DNA of 64,000 bases from OM182 bacterium MED-G24 (GCA_002457275.1 NTKD01000001.1:56697-120696), one strand, 5' to 3'. Counted from the stretch's first letter, positions 36,233 to 46,010 are shown. Notes: generated by a model not told the origin, from the letters alone. Translations and numbers: made by a program.

Positions 36233-37669
36233 ATGAATCGACCCACTGTACCATCGAAAATTCTCCCCACCTTTGATCGCGCGAGTGTGCTCACGATTGG
36301 TGATGTCATTCTCGATCAATACTGGATCGGCGATGCCAATCGTATTTCCACGGAAGCGCCTGTCCCGATCGTAAAAATCGAGGAACGCGAGGATCGTTTG
36401 GGTGGTGCGGCGAACGTTGCGTTGAATGTGGCCACACTCGGTGGACGCTCCGGCCTGATCGGAATCTGTGGTGATGATGTCAACGCAGCGATCCTGGAGG
36501 ACAAGTGCAGGACGGCGGGTATCACCCCTTCGCTGGAGCGGTTGCGCGATTTTCCGACCATTACAAAGTTACGCATCATGAGCCGGCAGCAACAGTTGAT
36601 TCGTGCCGACGCTGAGGAGGTTTTCCCTTCGGCCCTGCAGGCGTTGGTTGCGCGCTACCGTCAGATGGCATCGTCGTACGATGCGGTGGTGCTTTCGGAC
36701 TATGACAAGGGAACGCTGGCTGATCCGCAGGCCCTGGTACGTTCGGCCAGGGAAGATGGAAAGTTTGTTCTTGTCGATCCGAAGTACAAGGATTTCGAGT
36801 GTTATCGAGGAGCCTCGGTGGTCAAGCCGAATCTCCGAGAGTTCGAGGCCGCGGTGGGTGATTGTCACAATGAGGCGGACATGCGTCGCAAGGCGCTCGG
36901 ACTGATTGAGCAGCTGGAAATCGGGGCTTTGCTGGTGACGCGCCATAGTGACGGCATGACGTTGTACTGTGATGGTGAGAGCCATCATTTGCCGGCGCGA
37001 AAGCGTGAGGTCTATGACGTCACGGGGGCTGGAGATACCGTCATTGCGATCATGGCGTCTGCCATGAGTGTCGGGGCTACGATGCTCGAAGCTATCGATT
37101 GGGCCACCTATGCGGCTGGGATCGTGGTGACCCAGTCGGGGACCACCAGTGTCAGCGAAACCGAGTTGCGCCTTGAGATGGCAAACGAACTGGGTGTAGG
37201 AAAAGGAATGATGTCCGGCCCTCAATTGAAGGACGTTGTTGCTGAAGCGCGTCGTCAGGGAGAGACAATCGTCTTTACGAATGGTTGCTTCGATATCCTG
37301 CACGCCGGTCACGTGTCCTACCTGGAAGAAGCCAGGCAACATGGTGATCGACTGATCGTTGCAATCAATGACGATGATGGTGTGAGCCGTTTGAAGGGGC
37401 CCGGGCGACCTATCAATCCGGTCGATCGACGTATGACGATGCTTGCCGGGCTCGCATCTGTCGACTGGGTGATGTCCTTTGCAGAAGATACGCCGGAAAC
37501 GTTGTTGGCAGAAATACAGCCGGATGTCCTCGTCAAGGGGGGCGACTACGAGGTCCAGGAAGTGGTGGGCGCTGACATCGTGCGTGGCTACGGTGGGGAG
37601 GTAAAGGTGCTTCAGCTTGTCGAAGGCACCTCAACGACTCTCATTGCTGAGAAGATTCGTTCTCTCTAG
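36233..37669 (+). CDS. hldE: Bifunctional heptose 7-phosphate kinase / heptose 1-phosphate adenylyltransferase
   Basis: HldE makes ADP-D-glycero-D-manno-heptose, the donor precursor for WaaC and WaaF. The product has 478 residues (E. coli 477). The N-terminal ribokinase-type domain (about 1-320) shows ISTEAPVPIVK, GGAANVALNVATLG, VLSDYDKGTL, LVDPKYKDFE and the catalytic VTGAGDTVI. The C-terminal nucleotidyltransferase domain (about 345-478) shows TNGCFDILHAGHVSYL with the HxGH motif and VLVKGGDYEV. ATG 36233 gives the expected N-terminus; a GTG at 36215 overlaps the previous stop. Its last 29 nt overlap the convergent AKR gene. Confidence 0.97.
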   Translation: MNRPTVPSKILPTFDRASVLTIGDVILDQYWIGDANRISTEAPVPIVKIEEREDRLGGAANVALNVATLGGRSGLIGICGDDVNAAILEDKCRTAGITPSLERLRDFPTITKLRIMSRQQQLIRADAEEVFPSALQALVARYRQMASSYDAVVLSDYDKGTLADPQALVRSAREDGKFVLVDPKYKDFECYRGASVVKPNLREFEAAVGDCHNEADMRRKALGLIEQLEIGALLVTRHSDGMTLYCDGESHHLPARKREVYDVTGAGDTVIAIMASAMSVGATMLEAIDWATYAAGIVVTQSGTTSVSETELRLEMANELGVGKGMMSGPQLKDVVAEARRQGETIVFTNGCFDILHAGHVSYLEEARQHGDRLIVAINDDDGVSRLKGPGRPINPVDRRMTMLAGLASVDWVMSFAEDTPETLLAEIQPDVLVKGGDYEVQEVVGADIVRGYGGEVKVLQLVEGTSTTLIAEKIRSL

Positions 37670-38471
37670 TCGGGTTCACGGCGGTCACGTTCTCGGTGAG
37701 ATGGACTGGATTGATGGTCCCTACAACGACACTCGACATCGTTGAGTTCATGAGAAAATCGAGGTTCTCTGTGGGTGACCGGCTATGACCGCTGGCAAGT
37801 CCTTTTTTGATGAGCACGCCACGATCGGTGTTATGAGCAGCATCCAGCACGACCTGCTGTGATGTGTCTTCCTGGTGATAGGCCACCATAACCACATCAC
37901 TCTCTTCCAGCGCGCGAAGTCCTGCTGATGCAGATTTGGTGGAGGCGCCGATGGCGCGGACCATTCCCTTGTCCTTCATCTTGCGGAGGCTTGCCATGGC
38001 ATCGGATGCCAGAACGGCGCTGTCATCATCCGGCAAATGCAGGACGACGACGTCCAGATAGTCGGTGCGTAGACGTAGCAGGCTGGTTTCAACGCTCGAC
38101 GTCAGCCCTTGTGGCGAAAAGTCAAAGGATGAACGTTGCCCCTCGTAGCGCTCCCCGGCTTTTGTGCAGATGACCCAGTGATGCCTCTCGGTCAGCAGCG
38201 CGCCCAGCCGGGACTCACTGTTGCCATAGGCGGGTGCGGTATCCACGAGATTGATTCCAAGGTCTCGCGCAAGCGCCAGCAGATTGACAACTTCCTGGTC
38301 TCCTGGAATCGCAAACGAGGCGGGATATTTGACGGCTGTATTCCGGCCCATTTTGACCGTCCCGAGTCCAATCGGGGAAACGCGGCAGCTATCAAACAGG
38401 CGACGGTAGGATGACTCCGGTAGGTGGGGGAGAGGTGATGGCTGGCGATCATCCAAAGGGAATTTGTCCAA
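37641..38471 (-). CDS. Aldo/keto reductase
   Basis: The 276-residue protein is an NADPH-dependent aldo/keto reductase: SPIGLGTVKMGRN at the start of the barrel, DLGINLVDTAPAYGNSESRLGALL with the catalytic Asp and Tyr, ICTKAG with the catalytic Lys, VVVLHLPDDD and the C-terminal SVVVGTINPVHLTENV. The substrate cannot be predicted. The N-terminal 30 residues before the barrel are less certain because the start is TTG 38471 inside the preceding gene (23-nt overlap). The 3' end overlaps hldE by 29 nt in convergent orientation. The pair AKR plus FAD oxidoreductase beside hldE and waaA is conserved in Pseudomonas as I recall (PA4991/PA4992). Confidence 0.88.
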   Translation of the reverse strand: MDKFPLDDRQPSPLPHLPESSYRRLFDSCRVSPIGLGTVKMGRNTAVKYPASFAIPGDQEVVNLLALARDLGINLVDTAPAYGNSESRLGALLTERHHWVICTKAGERYEGQRSSFDFSPQGLTSSVETSLLRLRTDYLDVVVLHLPDDDSAVLASDAMASLRKMKDKGMVRAIGASTKSASAGLRALEESDVVMVAYHQEDTSQQVVLDAAHNTDRGVLIKKGLASGHSRSPTENLDFLMNSTMSSVVVGTINPVHLTENVTAVNPTRENESSQQ

Positions 38472-39612
38472 CTGTTGCGTTGTCGAGGAGCGGTGGCGTG
38501 TTGTCAGCCCTGTTGCTGGTGACGAGTGATTTGATTTTGGGTAGTGCGAGATTCGCCATCAGAGGGGTCAATGTGAGTTTGGTGGGCCAACATACGATTG
38601 CGTTGCCAACCTGTTCCACGAAAGGACTGTCAGGAAGCCCACCCGACGCCTGATCAGGCTCAGCACGGTCGACATCCAGCGTGCTGAACCGGCAATCATC
38701 AAATGACAGCCATGGGAACACGTCTTCGAGTTCGGTGCGTGCAAATGTGACCTGTTCAGCGTCGGTACGTACAGTACCCGTCTCGGCGAGGGCGCCTCCT
38801 AGGTACCACGTGGTACCGGTGGTGGTCTCATGGGTAGTGATCGTTACCCGTGGTTTCGCGCCGGAGGTAGGGCTGGCGACATGTGCGTAGAGCGGAGGCA
38901 GCTGGCCCGTGACCGCCACCTGTTTGAGAGGCCTGCGTTGCATTTGAATGTGGGAGAGTGGCGAGTTCGCAAGCAGTGTCTCGTTGCCTGCACCCGCGCA
39001 AAATACGTAGCAGTCCGCGGAAATGGCCTCGCCTTCACATGAAAGACCTGGGATTCTATCGCCCTCGATACTGTCCAACGTTACCGTGCCGGAAAAACAT
39101 CGCTCGGCACAGTTTGATGTCAGTGCCCGAAGTAGTGACGGTACATTCATGACCACGTCCTGAAGCTGATAGACACTACCCTTAAAGGACGCATGCCTGA
39201 GGGCATCGGGATAATCGGCGGGCGCACATTTATCTGCACGACCGACGATCAATCGGCTTCCGAGAAACGTGGTCAGACGATTGGCTATACCTCCGGTGCT
39301 CAGCAGGTAATAACGATCCGAGCTTGGAGATGTCGCACTCAGGTCCACAGGACCGTCACCACGAAGACAGGACCGCCAGAAGTCAGGCATGTGCGCCAGC
39401 GACTCTCCAAGTTGGTGACGTCCTGCATTTAGTTGGTATTTGAGACCGCCGTGAATCATGCCCTGTGATGCGAGTGTTTGCCCGGCACCAAGGTGTTTGG
39501 CTTCGAACAACCACGCATCAATTCCAGCATCGGTGAGCACACGTAATAACCAGGCACCGGCGATACCGCCTCCAATAATTGCCACCGGCACATGTTTGCT
39601 GACTCCAGACAT
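38449..39612 (-). CDS. FAD-dependent oxidoreductase, DAO family
   Basis: The 387-residue protein has an N-terminal FAD-binding fold (VPVAIIGGGIAGAWLLRVL), the LGAGQTLASQGMIHGGLKY segment and the middle region SADCYVFCAGAGNETLL that marks the D-amino-acid oxidase / glycerol-3-phosphate dehydrogenase superfamily. The C-terminus (NAIVCWPTKLTLTPLMANL) closes the FAD site. The substrate is unknown. It starts with a good ATG at 39612, is divergent from waaA across 70 bp and overlaps the downstream AKR by 23 nt, so the two probably act or are expressed together. Confidence 0.85.
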   Translation of the reverse strand: MSGVSKHVPVAIIGGGIAGAWLLRVLTDAGIDAWLFEAKHLGAGQTLASQGMIHGGLKYQLNAGRHQLGESLAHMPDFWRSCLRGDGPVDLSATSPSSDRYYLLSTGGIANRLTTFLGSRLIVGRADKCAPADYPDALRHASFKGSVYQLQDVVMNVPSLLRALTSNCAERCFSGTVTLDSIEGDRIPGLSCEGEAISADCYVFCAGAGNETLLANSPLSHIQMQRRPLKQVAVTGQLPPLYAHVASPTSGAKPRVTITTHETTTGTTWYLGGALAETGTVRTDAEQVTFARTELEDVFPWLSFDDCRFSTLDVDRAEPDQASGGLPDSPFVEQVGNAIVCWPTKLTLTPLMANLALPKIKSLVTSNRADNTPPLLDNATVGQIPFG

Positions 39613-39682
39613 TCGTGAAGTATAGACGGTTCGCCTGTGGAAACAGATGTGCGCATCAATGGGGTACGTTAAGCTGCAAGTG

Positions 39683-40984
39683 ATGGCCCGTCTTCTCTAT
39701 AGCCTCCTGTTTTATCTGCTGATGCCGCTCATACTGCTGCGGCTGTTGTGGATGGCGCGAAAGGAACCACTCTACCGGTACCGGATTCGGGAACGTTTTG
39801 GTTGGGTCAAACCGAAAGTGAGACCGGCGTCTGACAAGGCACCACTCGTATGGGTCCATGCAGTCTCCGCTGGTGAAACCAATGCAGCCGCACCGTTGAT
39901 CATACAGTTGTCTGACAAAGGGCACTGTATCTGGATGACCAGCACGACGGCGACAGGTCGGCAACGGGTGCAAGCCTTGTTTGGTGATGATTGCTTGCAT
40001 TCCTTTGTACCTTACGATGTGCCAGACGCCCTGACCCGGTTCATGGATCGCGTACATCCGGACCTACTGATTCTCATTGATACTGAACTGTGGCCAAACA
40101 TGATTCACGTGGCTACACAGCGTGGTGTGCCGGTGGCACTGGTCAACGGGCGGATGTCGCAGGGGTCTCATCGACGTTATCGAAGGATACACGCGCTGGT
40201 GTCGCCAATGTTGCGATCGCTGTCACTGCTTGCAGTACAGTCAGATGCGCACCGTGAACGGATGGTCTCCCTGGGAGCCAGACGCGATCGGGTCCGCGTG
40301 ACTGGTAGCATCAAGTTCGACGTGCAATTCCCCGCGGACCTGGATGACGGTATCGCGTTGTTTCGGCGTTTCTCGGGAGATCGTCCAGTGCTACTCGGCG
40401 CGAGTACCCATGATGGTGAGGAAAGTGTCCTGCTGACCGCGTTCACAACCGCCAGGCGCGCGTGTCCGAATCTTCTGCTGGTCCTGGCTCCCCGTCACCC
40501 TGCGCGCGCTGGTGACGTTCAAGAGGAGATCACCAGGCACGGTTTTTCCTGCGTTCGTCGAACCCAGCTTGTGGACGATGCGCCGGATCTGGCAGCGATA
40601 GCTCGGGATGTTGATGTGCTGCTTGTCGATACAATGGGCGAGCTGTTGTTCTGTTACGGGATTGCCAGTGTTGCCTTTGTTGGAGGTAGTCTCGCGGAAG
40701 TCGGTGGGCACAATCCCATTGAAGCGCTGTCGCTCAACGTGCCGGTGATGATGGGTCCGAACCTGTGGGATATCGAGGATATTGCGCAGCAATTGCTCTC
40801 GGCGGGAGCAATGGTGAAGGTTGTCGACGATCGTGAGTGTGCAGAGTTTGCGAGTCGCATGCTAACGGATAGCCCCAGCCGCAATGAAGTTCTGGTTCGC
40901 TCAGGGCAGGTATTGGATATCAACCGTGGGTCGCTCACGACCACGGTGAAACTGCTGGATGACCTGGTTGGTTCAGGCATCTGA
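39683..40984 (+). CDS. waaA: 3-deoxy-D-manno-octulosonic acid transferase
   Basis: WaaA transfers Kdo residues from CMP-Kdo to lipid IVA, completing the minimal LPS. The GT30 protein (433 residues) starts with a membrane anchor (LLYSLLFYLLMPLILLRLLW), then RIRERFGW, VWVHAVSAGETNAAAPL, TSTTATGRQR, LIDTELWPNMI and the C-terminal GGSLAEVGGHNPIEAL. ATG 39683 is preferred because the anchor then sits at the very N-terminus; the frame is open to 39647. It lies alone on the plus strand between the divergent FAD oxidoreductase and the DUF1249 gene. Confidence 0.96.
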   Translation: MARLLYSLLFYLLMPLILLRLLWMARKEPLYRYRIRERFGWVKPKVRPASDKAPLVWVHAVSAGETNAAAPLIIQLSDKGHCIWMTSTTATGRQRVQALFGDDCLHSFVPYDVPDALTRFMDRVHPDLLILIDTELWPNMIHVATQRGVPVALVNGRMSQGSHRRYRRIHALVSPMLRSLSLLAVQSDAHRERMVSLGARRDRVRVTGSIKFDVQFPADLDDGIALFRRFSGDRPVLLGASTHDGEESVLLTAFTTARRACPNLLLVLAPRHPARAGDVQEEITRHGFSCVRRTQLVDDAPDLAAIARDVDVLLVDTMGELLFCYGIASVAFVGGSLAEVGGHNPIEALSLNVPVMMGPNLWDIEDIAQQLLSAGAMVKVVDDRECAEFASRMLTDSPSRNEVLVRSGQVLDINRGSLTTTVKLLDDLVGSGI

Positions 40985-41018
40985 CGGTCTTGTTTTTGTC
41001 ATTTCAGCGGCGGGTTTG

Positions 41019-41027
41019 TGGTACGCT
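41019..41027 (+). promoter_or_regulatory. Possible extended -10 promoter upstream of the DUF1249 gene
   Basis: TGGTACGCT fits an extended -10 element (TGn followed by TACGCT). A TTGTCA hexamer lies 20 bp upstream, which is longer than ideal spacing. It falls in the 115-bp gap after waaA and would drive the DUF1249-parE-parC genes. Evidence is the consensus match only. Confidence 0.3.
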
Positions 41028-41086
41028 ATCAGGCATGTAAACATAAGACGGTAACCCAGTTGGAGGCAACTGCCGGAACTTTGAGT

Positions 41087-41108
41087 CTTTGACAAAACTT
41101 TGTCAGAG
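41087..41108. promoter_or_regulatory. Palindrome overlapping the presumed DUF1249 start
   Basis: Two arms, CTTTGACAAA and TTTGTCAGAG, flank a 2-bp centre with one G-T mispair. The TTG at 41100 lies within the right arm. With a 2-nt loop it is a better candidate for a dimeric repressor site than for an RNA hairpin. Confidence 0.35.
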
Positions 41109-41588
41109 CCTTTGAACGTACCCTTGAAACATCCTTTGAAAAGACGTCGTTACATACCAAATCTGGCCACTGATATGGCTGAATGTGATGCCAATTATGT
41201 GCGGCTGACCCGTCTTTTTCCTGACATGCGTGTTCAGGACAGCCGTCACTTTGCAATCGAGGTGGTGGCCGAGGATGGCGCTGAGGTCCGCATCGATATT
41301 CGTGAGCGCTGTCCGTTCACCACGATGCTCTCTGTCCATGTCAGCAACGGTGACAACAAACCCTGGGTCCGTTGGCCCGAGCTTGAAGTCCGTGTCTATC
41401 ACGATGTCGCGTCCGCTGAAGTCATCAGTTTCCAACGTCAGCGCAACTTCAGGTACCGATATGAGCTTCCCAATGATCACATGTACCAACCCGATGAAAA
41501 GTCTCAGATCAATCGATTCCTGGGTGAGTTGTTGAGTTTTTGTCTGGCAAACGGTCGCGCAGTTGAGTCTATTTCGTTCAATTCATGA
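41100..41588 (+). CDS. DUF1249 (YqiB-like) family protein
   Basis: The product (162 residues from TTG 41100) matches the YqiB / DUF1249 family: CDANYVRLTRLFPDM, the central LEVRVYHDVASAEVISFQ, and RYELPNDHMYQPDEKSQINRFLGELLSFCLANG. The function is unknown. In E. coli yqiB lies upstream of cpdA, yqiA and parE; here parE follows directly after a 223-bp gap in which I recognise no gene. The start is unclear: four in-frame TTG codons occur within 13 codons (41100, 41112, 41124, 41136), three within near-repeats of CCTTTGAA, and the E. coli N-terminus aligns best with 41136. Confidence 0.82.
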   Translation: MSEPLNVPLKHPLKRRRYIPNLATDMAECDANYVRLTRLFPDMRVQDSRHFAIEVVAEDGAEVRIDIRERCPFTTMLSVHVSNGDNKPWVRWPELEVRVYHDVASAEVISFQRQRNFRYRYELPNDHMYQPDEKSQINRFLGELLSFCLANGRAVESISFNS

Positions 41589-41811
41589 ACCTGCGATCGA
41601 ATGTGAAATCCACGTCTGCGACCTCGCTGACGTTACCCTTTGAGAAACCGGTCGACGATCAGGGCCGCGATCTGGAGATCGTTGCTGACTGATATGAACC
41701 TGGTTTCGTCCTTGAGAGCCGTCATCTGCAAACCCAGCGTGCGTATCGTGTTGCAGCCCGTATCCATCCTCGTCTCCGCACCCGCTGCTTTGGCTAGCCT
41801 AGAGTCCTGTC

Positions 41812-43713
41812 ATGCCGAGTAAATCCTATCAGGCTGATGCCATTGAGGTGTTGAAGGGGCTTGATCCGGTACGAAAACGACCGGGCATGTATACCGATAC
41901 ATCGAGACCTAACCATCTGGCCCAGGAAGTGATCGACAACAGCGTCGACGAGGCACTTGAAGGAGCGGCTACTGAGATTCGGGTCACGTTACGGAAAGAT
42001 GGCGCGATGAGTGTCAGTGATGATGGTCGGGGAATGCCTGTTGACGTCCACAAGGGAGAGAAGCTGCCGGGTGTCGAGGTAATTCTCACGCAGCTGCACT
42101 CCGGCGCGAAGTTCAACTCCGACAACTACAAGTTTTCCGGGGGATTGCACGGCGTCGGTGTTTCGGTAGTGAATGCACTGTCGTCAACCTTTGAGGTGTT
42201 CATAAGACGTGATGGCAAGCTGCACCACATGTCATTCAAGAACGGAAAGAAGACACAAAAGCTGAAGGTGGTGGACAAGGTAGGTAAACGAACAACAGGC
42301 ACACTGATCACATTCAAACCTGACCCCGCCTACTTCGATTCTCCCAAGTTCTCGGTTCGTGACCTGACGCATCTCCTTCGTGCAAAAGCAGTGTTGTGCC
42401 CGGGTCTCAAGGTCGTGTTTGTTGATGAGACGGCAAAGAAGGGTGAGAACAAGCACGAATGGTGTTACGAAGCCGGCTTGACCGATTACCTGGCGACTGA
42501 ATTGCAGGGGTTTACGCTACTGCCTGAGCTACCGTTTGATGGATCGCTGGCTGCCACGGAAGAAGCCGTGGACTGGGCGGTTCAATGGTTACCGGAAGGT
42601 GGGGACCTGATTACCGAAAGCTATGTCAATCTCATCCCCACAGTCCAGGGTGGTACACACGTCAACGGGCTTCGAAATGGTCTCCTTGAAGCGCTTCGGG
42701 AGTTCTGTGAGTTTCACAATCTCTTGCCTCGTGGTGTCAAGATCAGCGCGGACGATGTTTGGGATCGGTGCAGTTATGTGCTCTCCGCCAAGCTACTCGA
42801 TCCACAGTTTTCTTCCCAGACGAAAGTCAGGCTGACATCACGCCAGGCGGTCTCCTTCATCTCCGGTGTGGTAAAGGATCGTTTCAGCTTGTGGCTCAGC
42901 GAACACGTGGCGGATGGCGAAGCCATCGCAGATATGGCCATCGAAGCGGCTCAGGCCAGGTTGCGTGCCGGTAAGAAAGTTGAACGAAAAAAGATCACTT
43001 CGGGGCCTGCATTGCCAGGAAAGCTCGCTGACTGCACGTGTGCTGATGCGATGGAAGGTGAGCTTTTTCTTGTGGAAGGCGATTCAGCGGGTGGCTCTGC
43101 GAAGCAGGCACGAGATCGTGTAAATCAAGCGATTCTGCCCCTGCGCGGAAAGATCCTAAATACCTGGGATGATGAATCAACACAGATTCTGAGCTCTCAG
43201 GAGGTGCACGATATAGCGGTGGCGGTGGGCGTTGATCCTGGTAGCGACAACCTGAAGGGGCTGCGTTACGGCAAAATTTGCATCCTCGCGGATGCCGACT
43301 CTGATGGTCTGCACATTGCGTCACTGCTGATCGGGTTGTTTGTTCGGCACTTCCCCGCGCTGGTCAAGGCGGGTCACGTCTTTGTTGCGATGCCGCCGTT
43401 GTTCCGGATCGATGTGGGCAAGGAAGTGTTCTATGCGCTTGATGAGGATGAACGACAGGGCGTCCTGAACCGCATCGAAGCAGAAGGTAAGAAAGGGCGT
43501 GTTGTCGTCAGTCGATTCAAGGGTTTGGGTGAGATGGATCCGTCACAGCTACGAGAATCGACGATGGCATCGGACACCCGGCGCCTGGTGCAGCTGACCA
43601 TGGAGTCCGAGCCCCAGGCAATGAAGATCCTGGACATGCTGTTGTCTAGAAAGCGAGCGGGCGACAGGAAGATCTGGCTGGAAAAGAAAGGTGGCCAGGC
43701 AGAACTGGTCTAA
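41812..43713 (+). CDS. parE: DNA topoisomerase IV subunit B
   Basis: ParE is the ATPase subunit of topoisomerase IV, which decatenates daughter chromosomes. The 633-residue protein has the GHKL ATPase domain (VRKRPGMYTDTSRPNHLAQEVIDNSVDEAL, SDDGRGMPVDVH, YKFSGGLHGVGVSVVNALS), the transducer domain, and the TOPRIM domain with LVEGDSAGGSAKQARDR, PLRGKILN and DADSDGLHI. The C-terminus RFKGLGEMDPSQLRESTM is as in E. coli. The start ATG 41812 fits the family N-terminus MPSKSYQADAIEVLKGLDPV. Confidence 0.98.
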   Translation: MPSKSYQADAIEVLKGLDPVRKRPGMYTDTSRPNHLAQEVIDNSVDEALEGAATEIRVTLRKDGAMSVSDDGRGMPVDVHKGEKLPGVEVILTQLHSGAKFNSDNYKFSGGLHGVGVSVVNALSSTFEVFIRRDGKLHHMSFKNGKKTQKLKVVDKVGKRTTGTLITFKPDPAYFDSPKFSVRDLTHLLRAKAVLCPGLKVVFVDETAKKGENKHEWCYEAGLTDYLATELQGFTLLPELPFDGSLAATEEAVDWAVQWLPEGGDLITESYVNLIPTVQGGTHVNGLRNGLLEALREFCEFHNLLPRGVKISADDVWDRCSYVLSAKLLDPQFSSQTKVRLTSRQAVSFISGVVKDRFSLWLSEHVADGEAIADMAIEAAQARLRAGKKVERKKITSGPALPGKLADCTCADAMEGELFLVEGDSAGGSAKQARDRVNQAILPLRGKILNTWDDESTQILSSQEVHDIAVAVGVDPGSDNLKGLRYGKICILADADSDGLHIASLLIGLFVRHFPALVKAGHVFVAMPPLFRIDVGKEVFYALDEDERQGVLNRIEAEGKKGRVVVSRFKGLGEMDPSQLRESTMASDTRRLVQLTMESEPQAMKILDMLLSRKRAGDRKIWLEKKGGQAELV

Positions 43714-43772
43714 GTCCGGCCCTGTATCGTCTCGAAGACTGGACGGTTGGTCCTCAGCGTCTATCGGAATAA

Positions 43773-46010
43773 ATGATTATGAGTGAGTTTGAACACGAAA
43801 CGCAGTCGCTGGGTGACTTTACCGAGAAAGCGTTTCTGAACTACGCGATGTACGTCATCAACGACCGGGCACTGCCACATATCGGCGATGGACTGAAGCC
43901 GGTACAGCGTCGCATCGTTTATGCCATGTGGGCGCAGGGGTTGAATGACAGTTCGAAACATGCGAAATCCGCACGTACTGTAGGTGAGGTGATCGGCAAG
44001 TATCACCCGCATGGTGAACAGGCGAGCTATGGGGCGATGGTATTGATGGCTCAACCCTTCAGCTATCGTTATCCGCTGGTTAATGGCCAGGGCAACTTCG
44101 GCTCGCCGGATGATCCAAAATCATACGCGGCACAACGGTATACGGAAGCTAAACTGACGAAGTTCGCGCAGGTCCAGTTGTCGGAACTCCGCCAGGGTAC
44201 AACAGACTGGGCTCCGAATTTTGACGGTACGCTGGAGGAACCCGTCACATTGCCTTCGCGTTTGCCGAATGTCCTGTTGAATGGTGGAACAGGTATCGCG
44301 GTAGGTATGGCGACGGACATACCGCCCCATAACCTGAACGAGGTCGCGACGGCATGCATACGTTTGCTGGACAAACCACGTTCAACCGTAGCGGATCTGA
44401 TGGAGCACATACAGGCGCCAGATTTCCCCACCGGCGCTGAGATCATATCGGAACAGTCCGATCTGCTGACTATGTATGAAACGGGTCGAGGGATGGTGCG
44501 TGCAAGGGCCACGTATGAAATTGAGGATGGTGAGATCGTAATTACCGCGTTACCCTATCAGGTGTCCGGAAGCCGCGTACTAGAGCAGATTGCTGCGCAG
44601 ATGCAGGCGAAGAAACTTCCTATGGTTGTGGACCTTCGAGATGAATCGGATCATGAAAATCCAACGCGGATGGTGATCGTGCCGAGATCCAACCGGGTCG
44701 ATGTCGAGCCTCTCATGGGCCACCTGTTTGCGAGTACCGACCTGGAAAAAAGCTTCCGGCTCAATTTCAACGTGATTGGTCTCAACGGCCGGCCGGAGGT
44801 TAAATCGCTCAAGGACATGCTGTCCGAGTGGTTGACCTTTAGGACAAATGTTGTGCTGAAACGACTGCAGTTCAGGCTGGACGCGATCAATGAACGGTTG
44901 CACATTCTTGAAGGTTTATTGATTGCCTACCTGAACCTGGATGAAGTGATTGAGATCATCCGAAATGAAGACGCGCCGAAAGAAAAACTGATGGAAAAGT
45001 TCAAGCTGAGCGAAATCCAGGCTAACGCGATTCTGGACCTCAGGTTGAGGCAGCTTGCCCGCCTTGAGGAAGAGAGGATCACGACGGAACAGCAGGAACT
45101 GAGAGCCGAACGCAGCGACCTTGAGAAGACCATTGGCTCCAAGGCGAGGCTCAAAACACTGATCAAGAACGAGATCCTGGCAGATGCAGAGGCCTTTGGG
45201 GATGAGCGTCGCTCACAGCTGGTGTGTCGCGAGGAAGCGAAAGCGTTCAGCGAGAAAGACCTGATTTCAACGGAACCGGTCACGGTTGTGTTATCTGAGA
45301 AAGGGTGGGTCCGGGCGGCACGTGGCCACGAAATAGACCCGACTGAGCTCAGCTACCGCAGTGGCGATAGCTTTCTGTCCGCGGGCCGAGGGCGAAGCAG
45401 TGAGGACGCTGTTTTTCTCGACACTTCAGGGCGTGCCTATACCCAACCCGCCCACGGTCTGCCCTCTGCGCGAGGGCAGGGTGAACCGCTGACCGGGAGG
45501 CTCAATCCGCCGCAGGGCGCTTCCTTTGTTGGTTTTTCGATTGGCGAGACAACACAGAAGCTGCTGGTCGCGAGCGATGCGGGATATGGATTCATTGGTA
45601 CGCTGGGAGATATGACAACCAAGAACAAGGCGGGCAAGACGCTGCTATCGGTGCCCAAAGGCGCTCTGGCATTGCCTCCTGTCCCGATCAACAACATAGA
45701 AGAAACCCTGGTTGCGGCCTTCAGTAGTGAGGGCCGGCTATTGGTTTTCCCGCTGGCAGATCTGCCAACTCTGGGACGAGGCAAGGGTATTAAGGTCATT
45801 AATATTCCGTCTGCGAGGGTCATTGATCGGTCAGAGATCATGCAATACCTGGTGGTCCTGGGCCCTGAAGAGTCCATCGTGGTGCTGAGCGGTAAACGGA
45901 CTCTGAATCTGAAACCATCCGATTTGGCGCACTATCGTGGTGAACGCGCTCGTCGCGGATTGAAGTTGCCGCGTGGATTCCAGAAGGTCGACGGGGTCAG
46001 CGTTGCTTGA
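43773..46010 (+). CDS. parC: DNA topoisomerase IV subunit A
   Basis: ParC is the DNA-cleaving subunit of topoisomerase IV. The 745-residue protein has the winged-helix/tower core ([27 protein letters not shown]), the active-site Tyr in [11 protein letters not shown], and a C-terminal beta-pinwheel ([30 protein letters not shown]). The DNA gate helix reads [12 protein letters not shown] where E. coli has HPHGDSACYEAM: the residues matching Ser80 and Glu84 are Gln83 and Gly87. ATG 43773 or 43779 can start translation. It follows parE by 59 bp and converges on the next gene. Confidence 0.97.
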   Translation: MIMSEFEHETQSLGDFTEKAFLNYAMYVINDRALPHIGDGLKPVQRRIVYAMWAQGLNDSSKHAKSARTVGEVIGKYHPHGEQASYGAMVLMAQPFSYRYPLVNGQGNFGSPDDPKSYAAQRYTEAKLTKFAQVQLSELRQGTTDWAPNFDGTLEEPVTLPSRLPNVLLNGGTGIAVGMATDIPPHNLNEVATACIRLLDKPRSTVADLMEHIQAPDFPTGAEIISEQSDLLTMYETGRGMVRARATYEIEDGEIVITALPYQVSGSRVLEQIAAQMQAKKLPMVVDLRDESDHENPTRMVIVPRSNRVDVEPLMGHLFASTDLEKSFRLNFNVIGLNGRPEVKSLKDMLSEWLTFRTNVVLKRLQFRLDAINERLHILEGLLIAYLNLDEVIEIIRNEDAPKEKLMEKFKLSEIQANAILDLRLRQLARLEEERITTEQQELRAERSDLEKTIGSKARLKTLIKNEILADAEAFGDERRSQLVCREEAKAFSEKDLISTEPVTVVLSEKGWVRAARGHEIDPTELSYRSGDSFLSAGRGRSSEDAVFLDTSGRAYTQPAHGLPSARGQGEPLTGRLNPPQGASFVGFSIGETTQKLLVASDAGYGFIGTLGDMTTKNKAGKTLLSVPKGALALPPVPINNIEETLVAAFSSEGRLLVFPLADLPTLGRGKGIKVINIPSARVIDRSEIMQYLVVLGPEESIVVLSGKRTLNLKPSDLAHYRGERARRGLKLPRGFQKVDGVSVA

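Noticed and set aside
36569..37342. 257-codon open frame antisense to hldE
   Set aside because: hldE is fully conserved on the plus strand; the antisense frame has no recognisable domain and shadow-like composition.
41589..41811. Possible remnant of cpdA or yqiA between the DUF1249 gene and parE
   Set aside because: Translation in the plus-strand frames gave short pieces with stops and no match that I could recognise to either protein.
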